Shown: positions 1-11,672 of the stretch, one piece after another
Position numbering within the stretch: the stretch's first letter is position 1
Layout: every line of letters starts with the position of its first letter
Assembly: GCF_030272615.1 (NCBI RefSeq)
Contig: NC_081409.1
Coordinates: 652,398,468 to 652,462,467 of the forward strand
DNA: 64,000 bases
Source of the DNA: Cryptomeria japonica
Lineage: Eukaryota; Streptophyta; Pinopsida; Cupressales; Cupressaceae
Direction: 5' to 3'
Program-made: the position numbers and the translations under genes
The notes under the pieces: generated by a model
What the model was told of the DNA's origin: nothing
The model's input: only the letters and a program-made list of their open reading frames with translations
Database searches by the model: none

Positions 1-251
1 AAGAAAAAAAGAGAATTTGAAAAATTGTTTTGATACAATAAAGATGTTTTTGGTTAAGTGAAAAGCAAGTTTTGAAGGCGCCCCGAAACCCTATTACAGA
101 AAGATAATCAAAAGATGGGGCATTAAAGTCCAACTAGAAAGATCAAAACACAAAAAAGAAACAGTTGGCAAAGAAAAAAAGCCAACAAAAAGCCAAAAGA
201 GGCAGAGGGACAACACAAAGAAAACTAAGGGACAACCACGAGCAGCAGACC

Positions 252-1984
252 CTAAGAAAGGTTTATGATAAGCTCCATCACTTCTTGCTCCAGCAGGACC
301 ATAGAGGCAGCAACACTCTTCAATTCCTCCAGCTCCTTGGCATGTTGGGTCATCTTCCTAGTAATAGAACGAGTTCTTTTGCCATGACCAGTAATCCCTT
401 CTTCAAGAGTCAACACCTTATCCTTGGTAGTATCAATAGTGTTTTTTTCCTGATAGACCTGTTCCAGTTTGCTAATCATCATATTGAAGCTATCAATAGA
501 GGCTTTCAGATTTTTTTGGCTTTGTTCTCTAATTTTCTTTAGGGTGTTCTCAGATTGAGAACTCGCTTCCCTAGATCATTGAATCTATCCTCCACAGCCT
601 TAAATTGAGAGCCATACGCTCCAGTGATAGCCTCTGCATAGTTGATGGCTTTATTCAAATCATTCAAGTAGTTAGCTAGTGTATTGAGATTACATGTTCC
701 AACAACTTCTAGGGTATCCACTTTCTTGGATGAATCCTCCAACTTATTCTTCAAACTATTGATCTTCGAATAAATCCAATAAATAACCTTGCAAAACTCC
801 ATAATCCCACTCTTTGTGGTATTCATCATGGTTAAACGAGAGTTTCTGCAATCAATGTTGATCTCAAGGGTAAAATTATCCAGGGTCTCCATATTAACAT
901 CGGTAGCATTGGGAGGGAGAGTATCACCTTCCTTCACCATCTTCCCATCTTCTTCAACATTATCTGTTGATTTATTGGGGTCCTGAGGATTGGGTTGAAA
1001 ATTAAGAGAATCATTCCCTTTATCTGAGCTGATTTTGGTGATGACAGGGCTCCACTTGTTTTTCTTATTTGGCAGAGGGGTAACATAATCACTATCAGTC
1101 TCCATCCCCTCATCATCCTCTTCATCATCTTCAAGCTAGTTGTCCTCCTCCTGAACCTTACTTCTTTTTCCTTTAACCCCTTTTCTAGCTTTCTTATTTT
1201 CATATCCAAAAGCCAAATCTGTGTCCGTCTCCTTGCTAAAACCATTAGAAGGGGTAATCCTATCAGCATCATCTTCCCACTTAGTATTAGACTTAACATC
1301 TTCACTGTCATCTAACTTCTTAGACTCATAATCTAATTTTGAAAGATCAGTGATAGAATGTTGCATAGAGAAATCCTTGACATGGTTGTATAAGAGAAAC
1401 ATTAACCCTTCATGCATGGGAGGGTTACTATTTGAGTTAGCCCTAAAATCCTTAATGCTAGTGTTAAGGGAGATAAACAAATAGAAGGGAATAGACACCA
1501 GATCTTTATGGAAAAAATGATTCAAAAGCACAAAGTGATAACCATAGACACGAGAGTATCTACCATCAACAATAACATATTGCATGACAGCAAACAAAAT
1601 CCATCTCCGTACCTTCTTTACCACTTTCTGTGAGTCGTAGGTTTTGCTGAATTTTGCCAACTTGGTCTCCTCAGACTCCTCCTTTGGGAATCGCTTGATA
1701 GAAGCTTCAGTGAGCTTCCTTTCTCTAAAAAAATTTCTACCTTCCACTGGCATACCAATAACTTCCGCAATCATCCCTTCGTCAATTTCAACCTTTCTCC
1801 TTCCTATGGTAATTTTTTCATCTTTCCAATTCTTTTTGAAAATTATGGTCATGGTAGTGTTTTTCCCTATAATTCTCTTCATATGCCATGTCATCTTATT
1901 CATTTCCAAAATAGATCAGGCCTTCATCTTGTCTTTCCATTTATCATAGGAGAGTGGCTCAATTCTTTTCCTATTACCTCCCAT
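252..1984 (-). pseudogene. LINE-associated third ORF (MGG coiled-coil protein), copy 1
   Basis: About 577 codons starting MGGNRKR, on the same strand as the RNase H remnant and just downstream of it. The N-terminal ~270 codons form a conserved module (motifs KNWKDEKITIGRRKVEID, YGYHFVLLNHF, IPFYLFISLN, HEGLMFLLYNHV). A Lys/Asp/Glu-rich acidic linker follows, then about 200 codons of heptad-rich coiled coil. The frame is broken by TGA at 1916-1918 (TGG in the unit 3 copy), TAG at 1136-1138, and a one-base shift near 540. I chose the MGG start because all three copies share it. The family is not recognised. A LINE-borne accessory protein or a captured host 3' gene are both possible. Confidence 0.6.
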
Positions 1985-2126
1985 GGCTTCCTCAAACAGA
2001 TAATTCTTATCCTTCACAATGAAGAACATGGCAAAAATAGAGATCAAAGTGCAGAGCACGAAGGTCTTCAAAATAGAAATGGGTACCCAAAAAATGTGTA
2101 GAATCTTGTCTGCATTAAACATTTGC

Positions 2127-2560
2127 TCAATCTTCAAGCACCACTCTTTCCAATTCATTATTGCCTTTTTCATTGATAAGTGAATCGTCATAATTACTTA
2201 TCACACCCTCATAACCATGCACTCTATCATAAATGAGGAGGGAATTTTCCTCATGATGAATATCTATCTCACCTCTCCAGCTCATATTATGATCAGCACA
2301 GACAACCATGTTGGCAGCCCAATCAACAATAGTATTGGTCTCTCTATAATTGTGAGATACAACACATAGATCGAAAGAGTTTATTATCTCCTTAGCTTGA
2401 GATATGATATTCTTTATGGTCCATGAAGGGGAGGATAGGCCCTTTACTCATTGAACAATATTATTAGAATCTCCCTCGAGACAGAATTTAGTAAATCCTA
2501 GTGATTTAACTAGGGCTAGAGTTTGGTAAGTAGCCATGGCCTCGGCCAAGTGTTTAGTTT
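2127..2560 (-). pseudogene. LINE RNase H (RVT_3-type) C-terminal remnant, copy 1
   Basis: The minus-strand translation shows the hallmark end of plant LINE RNase H domains: an AEAMATYQTLALVKSLGF helix, then LEGDSNNIVQ with the catalytic-region Asp, and later HNYRETN..DWAANM. A TGA interrupts it after the LEGDSNNIVQ motif. The N-terminal part and the reverse transcriptase are absent, which fits 5' truncation of the retroposed copy. It lies directly upstream of the MGG ORF on the same strand. Confidence 0.7.
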
Positions 2561-2579
2561 GTGATCCAATAAAGATGTT

Positions 2580-3290
2580 AGAAATAGGAAATAATCTCTT
2601 ATAAAAATTATCATAAAATAATGTTATAAAAAAAAATTTAAATTTTACAATAATATGATTTATTTATTCTTTTTGAATTTTTTAAAACAAAATACTAGAT
2701 TAGACTTCCATATGTTAAATATAGGTTTATTAGAACATCAAAGAAAAATAAACATATTGAAATGATTATACCTAAACTCTTTTCATTCTATGGCAAAATC
2801 CTCTAATTTAGCTTTTGAATGCTTTTTAGAACACAAAAAGTGGATATCATGTCAAAAGTTTTGCTATTATGTAGAAATTATTATTCAACATTCGAAAAGA
2901 CGGTTGGGGGCCTTAGAGTGGTGGCTAAGAGATTACAAATAAAGGATTTAACTAGTGGATAAAAGAAAATTTATTTTCATGAAACTATAAACTATACAAG
3001 TACAATATAGTGCATATTATGAATCCATACAATAGTTCACATCACCAAATGAAAAATCCTAAAAATGTTTTCTTTTAATAATTTTTTTTACACCAACTTA
3101 TGTCATATAGTGTATTAACTTTTATATCTCAAGTTCTCTAGACTCATCCATGTGGTCTACATTTTTACCAAGAGGATTATTATTAAATCTCAATTTGAAA
3201 TTTATAAAAAAGGATAAAACCTACAAGATCAACTTATGAAAAAACTACAAGAACAACTAATGAAAAAGGGTTAAATGTGGGATATGGTCC
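2580..3290. other. AT-rich flank shared by all three units, no gene
   Basis: This segment recurs at about 22575-23300 (unit 2) and 41714-42430 (unit 3). It has no convincing ORF. Near 2903-2945, and at the same place in the other units, there is a short stretch resembling a tRNA A box (clearest at 22909-22932), perhaps an old SINE relic. Confidence 0.5.
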
Positions 3291-3489
3291 AAACCTATTA
3301 GCACACTTTTTTGCAAAATTTTATGTTCTATTATGGAGTATTTACTGCTTGTTTGTATGTGCAGGAACCTTATTAGTGCGGGAAAAGTTCTCTAAGGATC
3401 AGTTCTTTTAGGAGTGTCAAGTATGTATTAGACCCTGTGGGATAGTTGGGATCACTATTATTCATGGTGGATAGCTCATTTGTTCAAAA

Positions 3490-4200
3490 CTGCAAAATTT
3501 CAATTATCGGCATAAGCAGTCCCGATGAAACAACATTGGCAAGCAAAAGAAAGATTATCGGCATGACATTTATCGATAAATTAGAAGGCGGACTCATTGA
3601 AGCACTTAAATGATATTCAGCATGATGTGCACTCTTAGGAAAGTCATACCATTGGGATAGCTTGTTTCGATGAGGCAGAAGGAGGGTGTTTTCTATCAGC
3701 ATGCATCAACTTATCGAGAAAGTGTAAAAAATTGTTATACCGATAGCCGATGAGGCTATCGGTGTAACTTGTAACGATGAAAAGGTAGTGTAGATCATGG
3801 ACTTATAGCATCAGGAGATCGAAAATAAAGAAAAAACTCTATCCTGATACCTGATGACTAAAGGGAACTAAAGATGGGTCCATCAGAGAAAAAGACCGTA
3901 TCGAGATAGTGCAGAGACAGTTAGGTTGATCATTGATGACATGGAGAATCAGAAGGCAGAACCATCGGTATTACCTATACAGATAAAGTAGACTTAGAGG
4001 TATAAAACATAAAAGTGCATCAGAGTAACATCGGGACTTTGGGAGGAATAGAAAAGGGCTATTCCAATCCCCAATGAATATAAAAGCACATGCGGGGATA
4101 TCGGTATGAGTTATACCGACAAAGTAACATAGATTGAAGACTCATCGAGACATCGGGAGGAGGAGTTTTGTGCTATGCCGAATCCCGATAAGATTGTTAT
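3490..4200. repeat. Region with iterated ATCGG/CCGAT words and a 10-bp hairpin
   Basis: Short words such as TATCGGCAT, CCGATGA and CATCGGGA recur more than a dozen times on both strands. A perfect inverted repeat lies at 3739-3748 and 3754-3763 (ACCGATAGCC / GGCTATCGGT, 5-nt loop). No coding sequence is supported. It belongs to the left part of the 8.4-kb insertion. Confidence 0.4.
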
Positions 4201-4524
4201 GGTGGATGGTGAATTGCAAGGAGGTCAGCTCAAGGAGCATAACTGAAGAACATGGAATTGCATTAGAAGAGGGAAAGCCTTTATCCCACATTTTTGTGGG
4301 ATAGGCTCTTTTAATGTTTAAATCCAAAGTGGCCTGTATGATAACTATCAAAAGACAAATGGCTTTTGTCTTGAAGAAGGCTAAACCTAGTGGACCCCAT
4401 GCACATGGAAACACATCTCGAGGCAACAAAAGTTTTATGATAGGCTGGCGAGGATAAAGGCTAAAGATCGAGCAAGTCAGGAAGATCAGACAGTGATCGT
4501 AGAAGATCTAATGGTCGTCGCTAT

Positions 4525-4987
4525 TGTTGAAATGTGGTGACTAATCAGCAAAGTACTATACACTCAGCATGTATCCTTGTCGGGGTCTGGGGTCGGGTCA
4601 AGCCCCAGGCTAGAGTTCGAGGGCGGCAGCCCCCGAGAAAAATGGGGGTTTGGGGGCGGGAGCCCCAGAGAAAAAAAAAATTGCCGTTTTCCATTGATGA
4701 AAACCGACATTGTAATAAAACCCTAAAAAGGCCGACTTTGTTTGTTGCCCTAAAAATGCATGTTATAAGCGGATGGGATGCTTAAGGTATTGTAAGGTTG
4801 ATGTACTATTTTTGTTGGATAATAAGAAAGACTGGATGGCTGTGTATGGTGGACGTAACCCATTTTGGGTGAACCATGTTAAATCTCTGTGTTATCTATG
4901 TCCTGTTTTATCTTTTTATCTTTTGTATTTAAATCTGCATATAATTGTTAGTTCATATTTGCTTTGAATCTGCTTGAAACCCTAACA
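4525..4987 (+). repeat. Copia 5' LTR
   Basis: The 463-bp direct repeat starts TGTTGAAATGTGGTG and ends CCCTAACA. The equally long partner is at 9190-9652. It contains GGGCGGCAGCCCC-like GC-rich patches and a T/A-rich 3' part. It should carry the promoter and polyadenylation signals of the element, though I could not place them with confidence. Confidence 0.9.
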
Positions 4988-4989
4988 AT

Positions 4990-5001
4990 TGGTATCAGAG
5001 T
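4990..5001 (+). other. Primer binding site, tRNA-iMet type
   Basis: TGGTATCAGAGT lies two bases after the 5' LTR end. It matches the plant initiator-methionine tRNA primer consensus (TGGTATCAGAGC) at 11 of 12 positions. Minus-strand DNA synthesis of a Copia element would start here. Confidence 0.85.
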
Positions 5002-5145
5002 GAGGTTTTTTGTAAATTGGCAAGACTTTCAGATTTGAGTGGGAGCAATGGAGTATTCCAAAAGTGTAACGGCCAAAATTATTAGATTTGAGTGGGAGGA
5101 TTCAAGGTTAAAGCATGTAACAGCCAAAATTATCAGTTATGAAAA

Positions 5146-8100
5146 ATGCAGATAGAGGATTACCTGTATCAAAAGGATTTGTGGCGGCCATTGGAAGGAA
5201 AGGCAAAGAAAGCAACCACAATGTCAGATGAAGAGTGGGACATTTTAGATAGAAAGGCACTAGGATCCATTTGATTGTGCCTTGCACCGTCTGTAGCATT
5301 CAATATAATAGAAGCAAAAATGGCTATAGATTTGATGGCAACATTGGCTAAGTTGTATGAGAAACCCTCAGCTTCGAATAAGGTATTTCTTATGAAGCAT
5401 TTGTTTAATTTGAAAATGAGTGAGGGAGGATTTGTAGTAGAGCACTTAAATGAATTTAATACAATTACCAGTCAATTGTCTTCAGTAAAAATTACCTTTG
5501 CAGAAAAGGTTAGGGCTCTCTTGATTTTATGTTCTTTGCTAGAAAGCTGGAATAGCTTGGTTATGGCTATAAGTAACTCTGTCTCTGGTAAAAATACTTT
5601 GGTATTTGATGATATTGTTGGTGTTATCCTAAGCGAGGAAATGTGAAAGAAAAGAACAAGTGAGACTCCAACATCATCGAGTACTATTTTGAATGTGGAG
5701 AACAGAGGAAGATCAAAGGAAAGAGGAAAAGGCCCTGGGAATGAGAAGTCACGAGGGAAGTCAAAGAAAGGACGCTCTCAATCTAGAGGAAAGAAAGATT
5801 GTTGGTACTGCAGAAAGCCTGGTCATCTAAAGAAAGACTGTTGGTCTTGAAAAAATAAAGAAGGAGACAAAAATGAAAATGACAGTAAGGAAGCTAATAT
5901 TGCAAGTAATACTTTACAAGATGCTTTAATCTTATGTTTGGATAATGTTAATGATTCCTGGGTAATAGATTTTGGGGCTTCATTTCATGCTACACCCCAT
6001 AGAAAATATTTTCTAGATTATGTTCAAGGTGATTTTGGACAGGTATATTTGGGTGATGATGAGCCCTGTCAAATTGTTGGAAAAGGAAAGATAAAGATCA
6101 AGTTGCAGAATGGTAATGACTGGTTTCTGTAGGAGGTAAGACATGTTCCTAATTTAAGAAGAAATTTAATTTCTGCAGGGCAACTAGGTAGTGAAGGTTG
6201 CATAGTTACCTTCTCAAACAGTATGTGGAAGGTCACTAAAGGATCATTACTAGTAGCTAAAGGTGCGAAGGTAGGCATATTATATCTATGTACTAGTAAC
6301 ACTTACTCTACCTTAGCTGCTATAGATAAAGTTACTGCAGGGACAACAACAATAAATTTTACAAGAACAGATTCGATAATGTGGCACCATAGGCTTGGGC
6401 ACATGAGTGAGAAAGGGATGAAAACCCTTCACTCCAAAAATCTATTGCCAGGACTAAAGAAGATTAATTTAGAGTTCTGTGAAAACTATGTTTATGGTAA
6501 ACAAAAAAAGAGTCAGATTTCTCAAGGTTGGGAAAGAGAAGAAGAGTGAGAAGTTGGAGCTTGTACATTCAGATGTATGGGGACTAGCTTAGGTATCATC
6601 TCTTGGTGGCTCTTGTTATTATGTTATTTCTATTGATGACTCAACCAGAAAAACATGAGTATATTTCCTAAAACAAAAATCAGATGTTTTTGAAACTTTT
6701 AAGAAATGGAAAGCTTTGGTTGAGAATGAGACAGGAAAAAAGTTGAAGTGTCTCAGATCGAATAATGGAGGTGAGTATTGCAGCAAAGCATTTGAAGATT
6801 ACTGCTCTTTAAATGGGATTCGAAAGCAGAAGATAGTTCCAGGAACTCCATAGGAAAATGGTGTGTCAGAGAGAATGAATAGGACTATCATGGAACGCGT
6901 GAGGAGCATGAGATTGCATGTTGGATTGCCCTTACATTTTTGGGCAGATGTTGTACATACTGCTATCTATTTGATAAATAGAGGACCTTCAACCCCTTTG
7001 GAAGGTGGTATTCCAGAGAAGGCATGGACTGGTAAAAAGGTAAATTATTCTTTTCTAAAAACTTTTGGTTGCAAAGCTTTTGTCCATGTTGATAAAGAAA
7101 ACAGAACCAAGCTTGATGCTAAATCTCAGAAATGTACCTTCATTGGATATGGGATAGATGAATATGGCTATCGGTTATGGGATTTTGAAAATAAGAAAAT
7201 AATTAGAAGTAGAGATGTTATATTCATAGAGAAGGTTATGTATAAAAAACAAATGTAGGAAAAGAAGCATGAACAGGCCAAACAAGAATATGTGGTGTTG
7301 GATGAGATTCCTAAAAATGAAATGCCACAGGTACCTAATGTTCAGCAACAACAGATTGTCCCACAAACTCCTGCAAGTGTTAGACATTCTACGAGGACAA
7401 GTAGACCCCCTGAAAGATTTTCTCCTTCTTTGTATTTTATTTTATTAATGGATTCTGGTGAACCAGAAGAATATGAAGAAGCAATGCAGGTAGATGCCAA
7501 ACAATAGTGGGAGCTAGGCATGAAAGAGGAGATGGACTCCTTGATGAAAAATAAAACTTGGGATTTAAACCCTTTACTTGCATAAAAAAGAGCCTTGCCT
7601 AACAAATGGGTTTATCGACTGAAGGAGGAGGAAGGAGGTCAGAAAAGATATAAGGCCAGACTTGCGGTAAAAGGTTTTGCACAGAAAAAGGGTATAGATT
7701 ATGATGAAATATTTTCTCCAGTTGTAAAAATGACTTCAATTAGAACTGTACTTAGTCTTGTGGCTGCAGATGATTTACATCTTGAACAATTAGATGTCAA
7801 AACAGCTTTTCTCCATGGAGATTTGGAGGAGGAAATTTACATGTTGCAACCACATGGATATGAGGTCAAAGGTAAGGAGAACTTGGTGTGCAAGTTGAAG
7901 AAAAGTCTGTATGGCCTAAAGCAAGCACCCCGACAATGGTATTTAAAATTTGATAGTTTCATGGCTGAACACGGTTATCATAGATATCATTCTAATCATT
8001 GTGTATATTTTAAGAGATTTGATAATGGCAGTTATATTATCCTATTGCTTTATGTTGATGACATGCTTGTTGTTGGGTCTAACATGCAACATATAAATGA

Positions 8101-9014
8101 TCTTAAATAGAAATTAGCCAGGTCATTTGCTATGAAGGATTTGGGTGAAGCTAAGCAAATTCTCGATATGAGGATTACACGGGACAGGAAAAATAGAACC
8201 TTGAATTTGTCCCAAAGTGAGTATATAAAGAAGGTGTTGAAAAGATTTAACATGCAAGATGCAAAAGCAATTAGTACACCTTTGGCTAGTCATTTCAAAT
8301 TGACTAAGGAGATGTGCCCAAAGGCATAGGAAGAGGTTAATAAAATGTCTAACATCCCATATCCATCAGCTGTTGGCAGTCTGATGTATGCAATGGTAAG
8401 CACAAGGCCAGATATTGCACATGTAGTGGGAGTAGTGAGAAGGTTTATGAGTAATCCAAGTGTGGAACATTGGAATGCTATGAAATGGATTCTTCGGTAT
8501 TTGAAAGGAACTACTACGAAGGCATTATGTTTCAAAGGATCTAATGCTGCTCTAAGTGGATTTGTTGACTCTGATCTAGCGGGTGATATTGATTCACGGA
8601 GGAGTACTACAGGGTATGTTTTTCCTATAGGGGGAATTGCAGTCAGTTGGATTTCTAGGCTGCAAAAGGTTGTTGCACTTTCAACCACTGAAGCTGAGTA
8701 TGTTGATGCTACAAAAGCCAGCAAGGAGATGATCTGGTTGCAATGTTTTCTGGAGGAATTGGGTCAAACACAAAAGGATAGGCCATTGTATAGTGATAGC
8801 CAGAGAGCCATTCATCTTGCGAAGAACTCTACTTTTTCATTCAAAGACAAAGCACATTCAGCTCAGGTACCACTTCATCTAGACTATTTTGGAGGAGGGT
8901 CAGTTATGGCTTGAGAAGATTCACACAAGTGAGAATCCTACCGATATGTTCACAAAGGCAGTTCCACAGGAGAAGTTGATTTCTTCATCAATTTCTGTTG
9001 GTCTTCTTGATTGA
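5146..9014 (+). pseudogene. Copia gag-pol polyprotein, degenerate
   Basis: Domains in order: gag of the UBN2/Retrotran_gag_2 type (about 5146-5640, motif NLKMSEGGFVVEHLNEFN); CCHC zinc knuckle CWYCRKPGHLKKDC (about 5800-5840); aspartic protease DFGASFH (5966; family consensus DSGAS); GAG pre-integrase WHHRLGHMSEKGM (6380-6420); integrase core ending in the SERMNRTIMERVRSM helix (6560-7000); RVT_2 reverse transcriptase with LYVDDM (8050); RNase H with STTEAEYVDA (8681). In-frame stops lie near 5272, 5644, 5848, 6130, 6592, 6656, 6852, 7256, 7505, 7582, 8108 and 8327. One extra base in the A-run at about 6500-6508 moves the frame, and another shift near 8835 precedes the true end at 9014. The start is uncertain because the first ~30 gag codons sit in a short tandem duplication (5031-5137). 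Confidence 0.9.
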
Positions 9015-9095
9015 TAATTGTGGAATTTATACCAGTCAAGTCCTAGTGTTTTATCCAGTGGATGTTGCATGTACAGTGGTGTTGTGTAGTATCAA

Positions 9096-9189
9096 TCTCC
9101 AAGTGGGAGATTGTTCGGTGTGGAGCATGATCAGTCTCCAAGTGGGAGATTATTCAGTGTGGAGCATGATCAGTCTCCAAGTGAGAGAT
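9096..9189 (+). repeat. Triplicated polypurine-tract region of the Copia element
   Basis: The segment TCTCCAAGTGGGAGAT starts at 9096, 9135 and 9174, an exact 39-bp period. The last copy (AAGTGAGAGATTG) abuts the 3' LTR at 9190, where plus-strand priming should occur. Two extra upstream polypurine-tract candidates are therefore present. Confidence 0.75.
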
Positions 9190-9652
9190 TGTTGAAATGT
9201 GATGACTGATAAGCAAAGTACTGTACACTCACCACGTATCCTTATCAGGGTCCGGGGCCAGGTCGGGCCCCGGGCATGGGTTCGAGGGCAGCAGCCTCTG
9301 AGAAAAGCAAGGGTTCGGGGGTGGGAGCCCTCGAGAAAATTTTTTTTGCCATTTTTCGTTGATGAAAACTGACATTGTAATAAAACCCTAAAAAGGCCGA
9401 CTTTGTTTGTTGCCCTAAAAACGCATATTATAAGCGGCTAGGATGCTTAAGGAATTGTAAGGTTGATGTACTATTTTTGCTGGATAATAAGAAAGATTGG
9501 ACGGCTATGTATGGTGGACGTAACCCATTCTGGGTGAACCACATTAAATCTCTGTGTTATCTGTGTTCTATTTTATTTCTTTATCTTTTGTATTTAAATC
9601 TGCATATAATTGTTAGTTCATATTTGCTTCAGATTTTCTTGAAACCTTAAAA
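9190..9652 (+). repeat. Copia 3' LTR
   Basis: The 463-bp direct repeat starts TGTTGAAATGTGATG and ends CCTTAAAA, followed by the right target duplication ACTAT. It is the same length as the 5' LTR, so no indel difference is evident. Confidence 0.9.
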
Positions 9653-9657
9653 ACTAT

Positions 9658-11667
9658 ACCACAAGATAGAGATGCACACTGGTTTATCCCTATGACTTGG
9701 CAATAAAGCATGTGTAGAAAGGGAGAAGTTAACAAGTGAGCAGATGAAAAAGATCCAGTGATGATCAAGAGAGATCCAATGGCGGTCGCTATACCGCAAT
9801 AGAAAGTTGAATGACCTATATCCCCCACGACATAGCTACTGGCAAGGTGGCAGATGAGGTGTCATCCTGGTGGATCTGCAAGTGAATCAGGATGTGCCAC
9901 ATGGCTAAGCACGAAAGAAGAACCCAGGTCTAAGTGGTGGGTAGGTGGATCCCCGGAACCAATTCAGAGGTGACATGCAGTGGGTCCGGTAAAGATGAGT
10001 TAGAAGGTGATGTGGCAGTCAGGAGGCATGTCATCAACAAAGCTTATCAAACAAACCTTGGCTGCGATGAAGATCAAAATAGATTCACCGAAAGCATCAG
10101 TTCCATCGAAAAAACAAAAGGTAGCAATGAAAATATAGAATCGATAAAACATGCAAGCAGTCCAGCGAAGGAGGAAGTTTGGCCAAAAGATAAAGGATGA
10201 TCCTCGAATGAACCAAAAGCAGACACGTGGCGGGGTGCAGAATAAAAAATTAGAATTAAATGTATAGCTCAGACTACAAGGGGGAAATATGCTTGGAATA
10301 CCGATTCTTTAAAATAATATAAGGGAAGTATATTCTCTGCTTTATGCTATTATTTGAAAGTGCATTAAAGATGAAGTTTATGTGTATTTATCTTGAATAA
10401 AGTGCCTTGAATATATATTTTAGGGTAAGGTATTATTTTATATGAATGGATGCTATGTTTGCAAAATATTGTTAAAGGGAAATACTTTGGTTAATGAATT
10501 ATTGTAAACAAGTATTTTCAAACTAAAATCTACGATGGAATATGTTTAATTTTCAAATCAAGGAATTTGACAGGCTTATCTGGTGTACAGAAAATAATGA
10601 TAAGATAATGAATATTTGCTGAGGAATTTTATCAACTTGAAGAATAGAAGACACATTATTAAAGCATCATTTAGTATTTTTAGGGTTCTCATTTGTAATT
10701 ATTTATTAAACCAAAGGGCGTGTCCTTTGGAATGTAATTGTTTGTAACTCCCTTCTATGTATGAAAGGGTGTGTCCTTTCATATATGCCTTTTGATTCAA
10801 ATACTTATAGGGAGCCATTTTTGTATCTAATAGGGGAATGATAAAAAAACAAGATACTGCTGTAAGGATTTAATATCATTTTGTATTAGAGAAGTCTATA
10901 GGAAGAAGAAGTATCATTTTGTGCAAGCAATTTGTAATGGAGTATCTGCAAGTGCAGCTTATGTATGCAATTATTTCTTGAAGATTAATATACAAGGTTC
11001 ACTATTTCTTTTTCCAAATATTGTGTACACTTTTGTGTTGATGATTATCTTTGTCCTCTTGATAAATTTGTTTATAGATTTTCTATGATGTGAATCACAT
11101 GTTGTTGCATTAAGTGAAAGATTGAATTCTTATTATTTGTGTAATGCATACAGAATATTCATAGTTGATGAGAAATTGCCTCTTGAGTTGATAGGATATT
11201 TTGTCCACAAAGTGTCATATATATCCTTGGATAGAGGCACTAGTCTGTTATTGATCTTTTAAGGTTTTGGCCTATATGCATTCAAGGTCCTTGATAGAGA
11301 AATGTTCTTCCCAAATCCTATATGAACTGATCTATGCAAATTTCATTTAAATCCTGAAGGCAATTTCATTTTCAATATACATTCACAATAATTTCTTTTA
11401 AAAGCATCCGTTTAAAGCACATAATAAGGAATAGTTGCAGAACAATAATTTGCTAGTTGTTTAAACTTTCTAAAAGGTTTAAATCCACTATAAATAACCT
11501 CTTTTATGCTTGAGAGGAAGAGTCATACCCACCTAGGTTCAGTGGAGCCAAAAATGCAGAGGGATTTGGTCTTTGACCATCCCTGTTTGTTGGCCAAGGC
11601 TGATTGGACTACTTGAGGATTTGGCAAGTCTTTGGGTTTTCCAATCTATGGTTTTGGGAACCGACAC
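9658..11667. other. Right part of the 8.4-kb insertion, no gene recognised
   Basis: No known domain is seen; an 88-codon frame at 9934-10200 has no recognisable family. Two hairpins sit close together at 10711-10730 and 10760-10783: CCAAAGG..CCTTTGG and TATGAAAGG..CCTTTCATA, with loops GCGTGT and GTGTGT. The segment from about 10288 to 11667 could be an LTR, judged only from the purine tract before it and the TG start. Confidence 0.4.
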
Positions 11668-11672
11668 AAACC

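Larger units (their letters stand above)
49..2566 (-). mobile_element. 5'-truncated LINE fragment, copy 1
   Basis: A minus-strand retroposed fragment flanked by a perfect 13-bp target-site duplication, CAATAAAGATGTT, at 36-48 and 2567-2579. Read on the minus strand it contains the C-terminal part of a LINE RNase H domain (2560-2127), a spacer, and a second ORF (1984-252). It ends in a tail at 49-105 with the same GGTTTTGAAGG.. CCCGAAACCC pattern seen in other repeats here. The truncated 5' end and long target duplication are typical of target-primed reverse transcription. Unit 3 carries a duplicate of this insertion. Confidence 0.8.
4525..9652 (+). mobile_element. Copia LTR retrotransposon, complete structure, inactive
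   Basis: Both LTRs are 463 bp and begin TGTTGAAATG (4525-4987 and 9190-9652). Flanks GCTAT (4520-4524) and ACTAT (9653-9657) form a 5-bp target duplication with one mismatch. A tRNA-Met-type primer site, gag, protease, integrase, reverse transcriptase and RNase H follow in the Copia order (integrase before RT). The polyprotein is broken by many stops and two frameshifts. The LTRs differ by scattered substitutions, so the insertion is not recent. It is nested inside the 3296-11667 insertion. Confidence 0.95.
3296..11667. mobile_element. 8.4-kb insertion in unit 1, type undetermined, hosting a nested Copia
   Basis: Unit 3 reads ..GGTCC-GAACC-AACATG.. across this site. Unit 1 has GGTCC-AAACC at 3286-3295 and AAACC-AACATG at 11668-11678, so a 5-bp duplication (AAACC) brackets the block. 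Without the nested Copia it is about 3.2 kb (3296-4524 plus 9658-11667). A purine tract (AAGGGGGAAATA) before TGCTTGG near 10288 could be a polypurine tract at the start of a 3' LTR. I see no matching 5' LTR and no protein domain. It may be a non-autonomous LTR derivative. The insertion is well supported; its class is not. Confidence 0.6.

Noticed and set aside
3484-3702. Minus-strand 72-codon frame
   Set aside because: It lies in the ATCGG-word region of a non-coding insertion and shows no family features.
9934-10200. 88-codon frame in the 8.4-kb insertion
   Set aside because: No domain or neighbour supports it, and the composition does not differ from the flanks.
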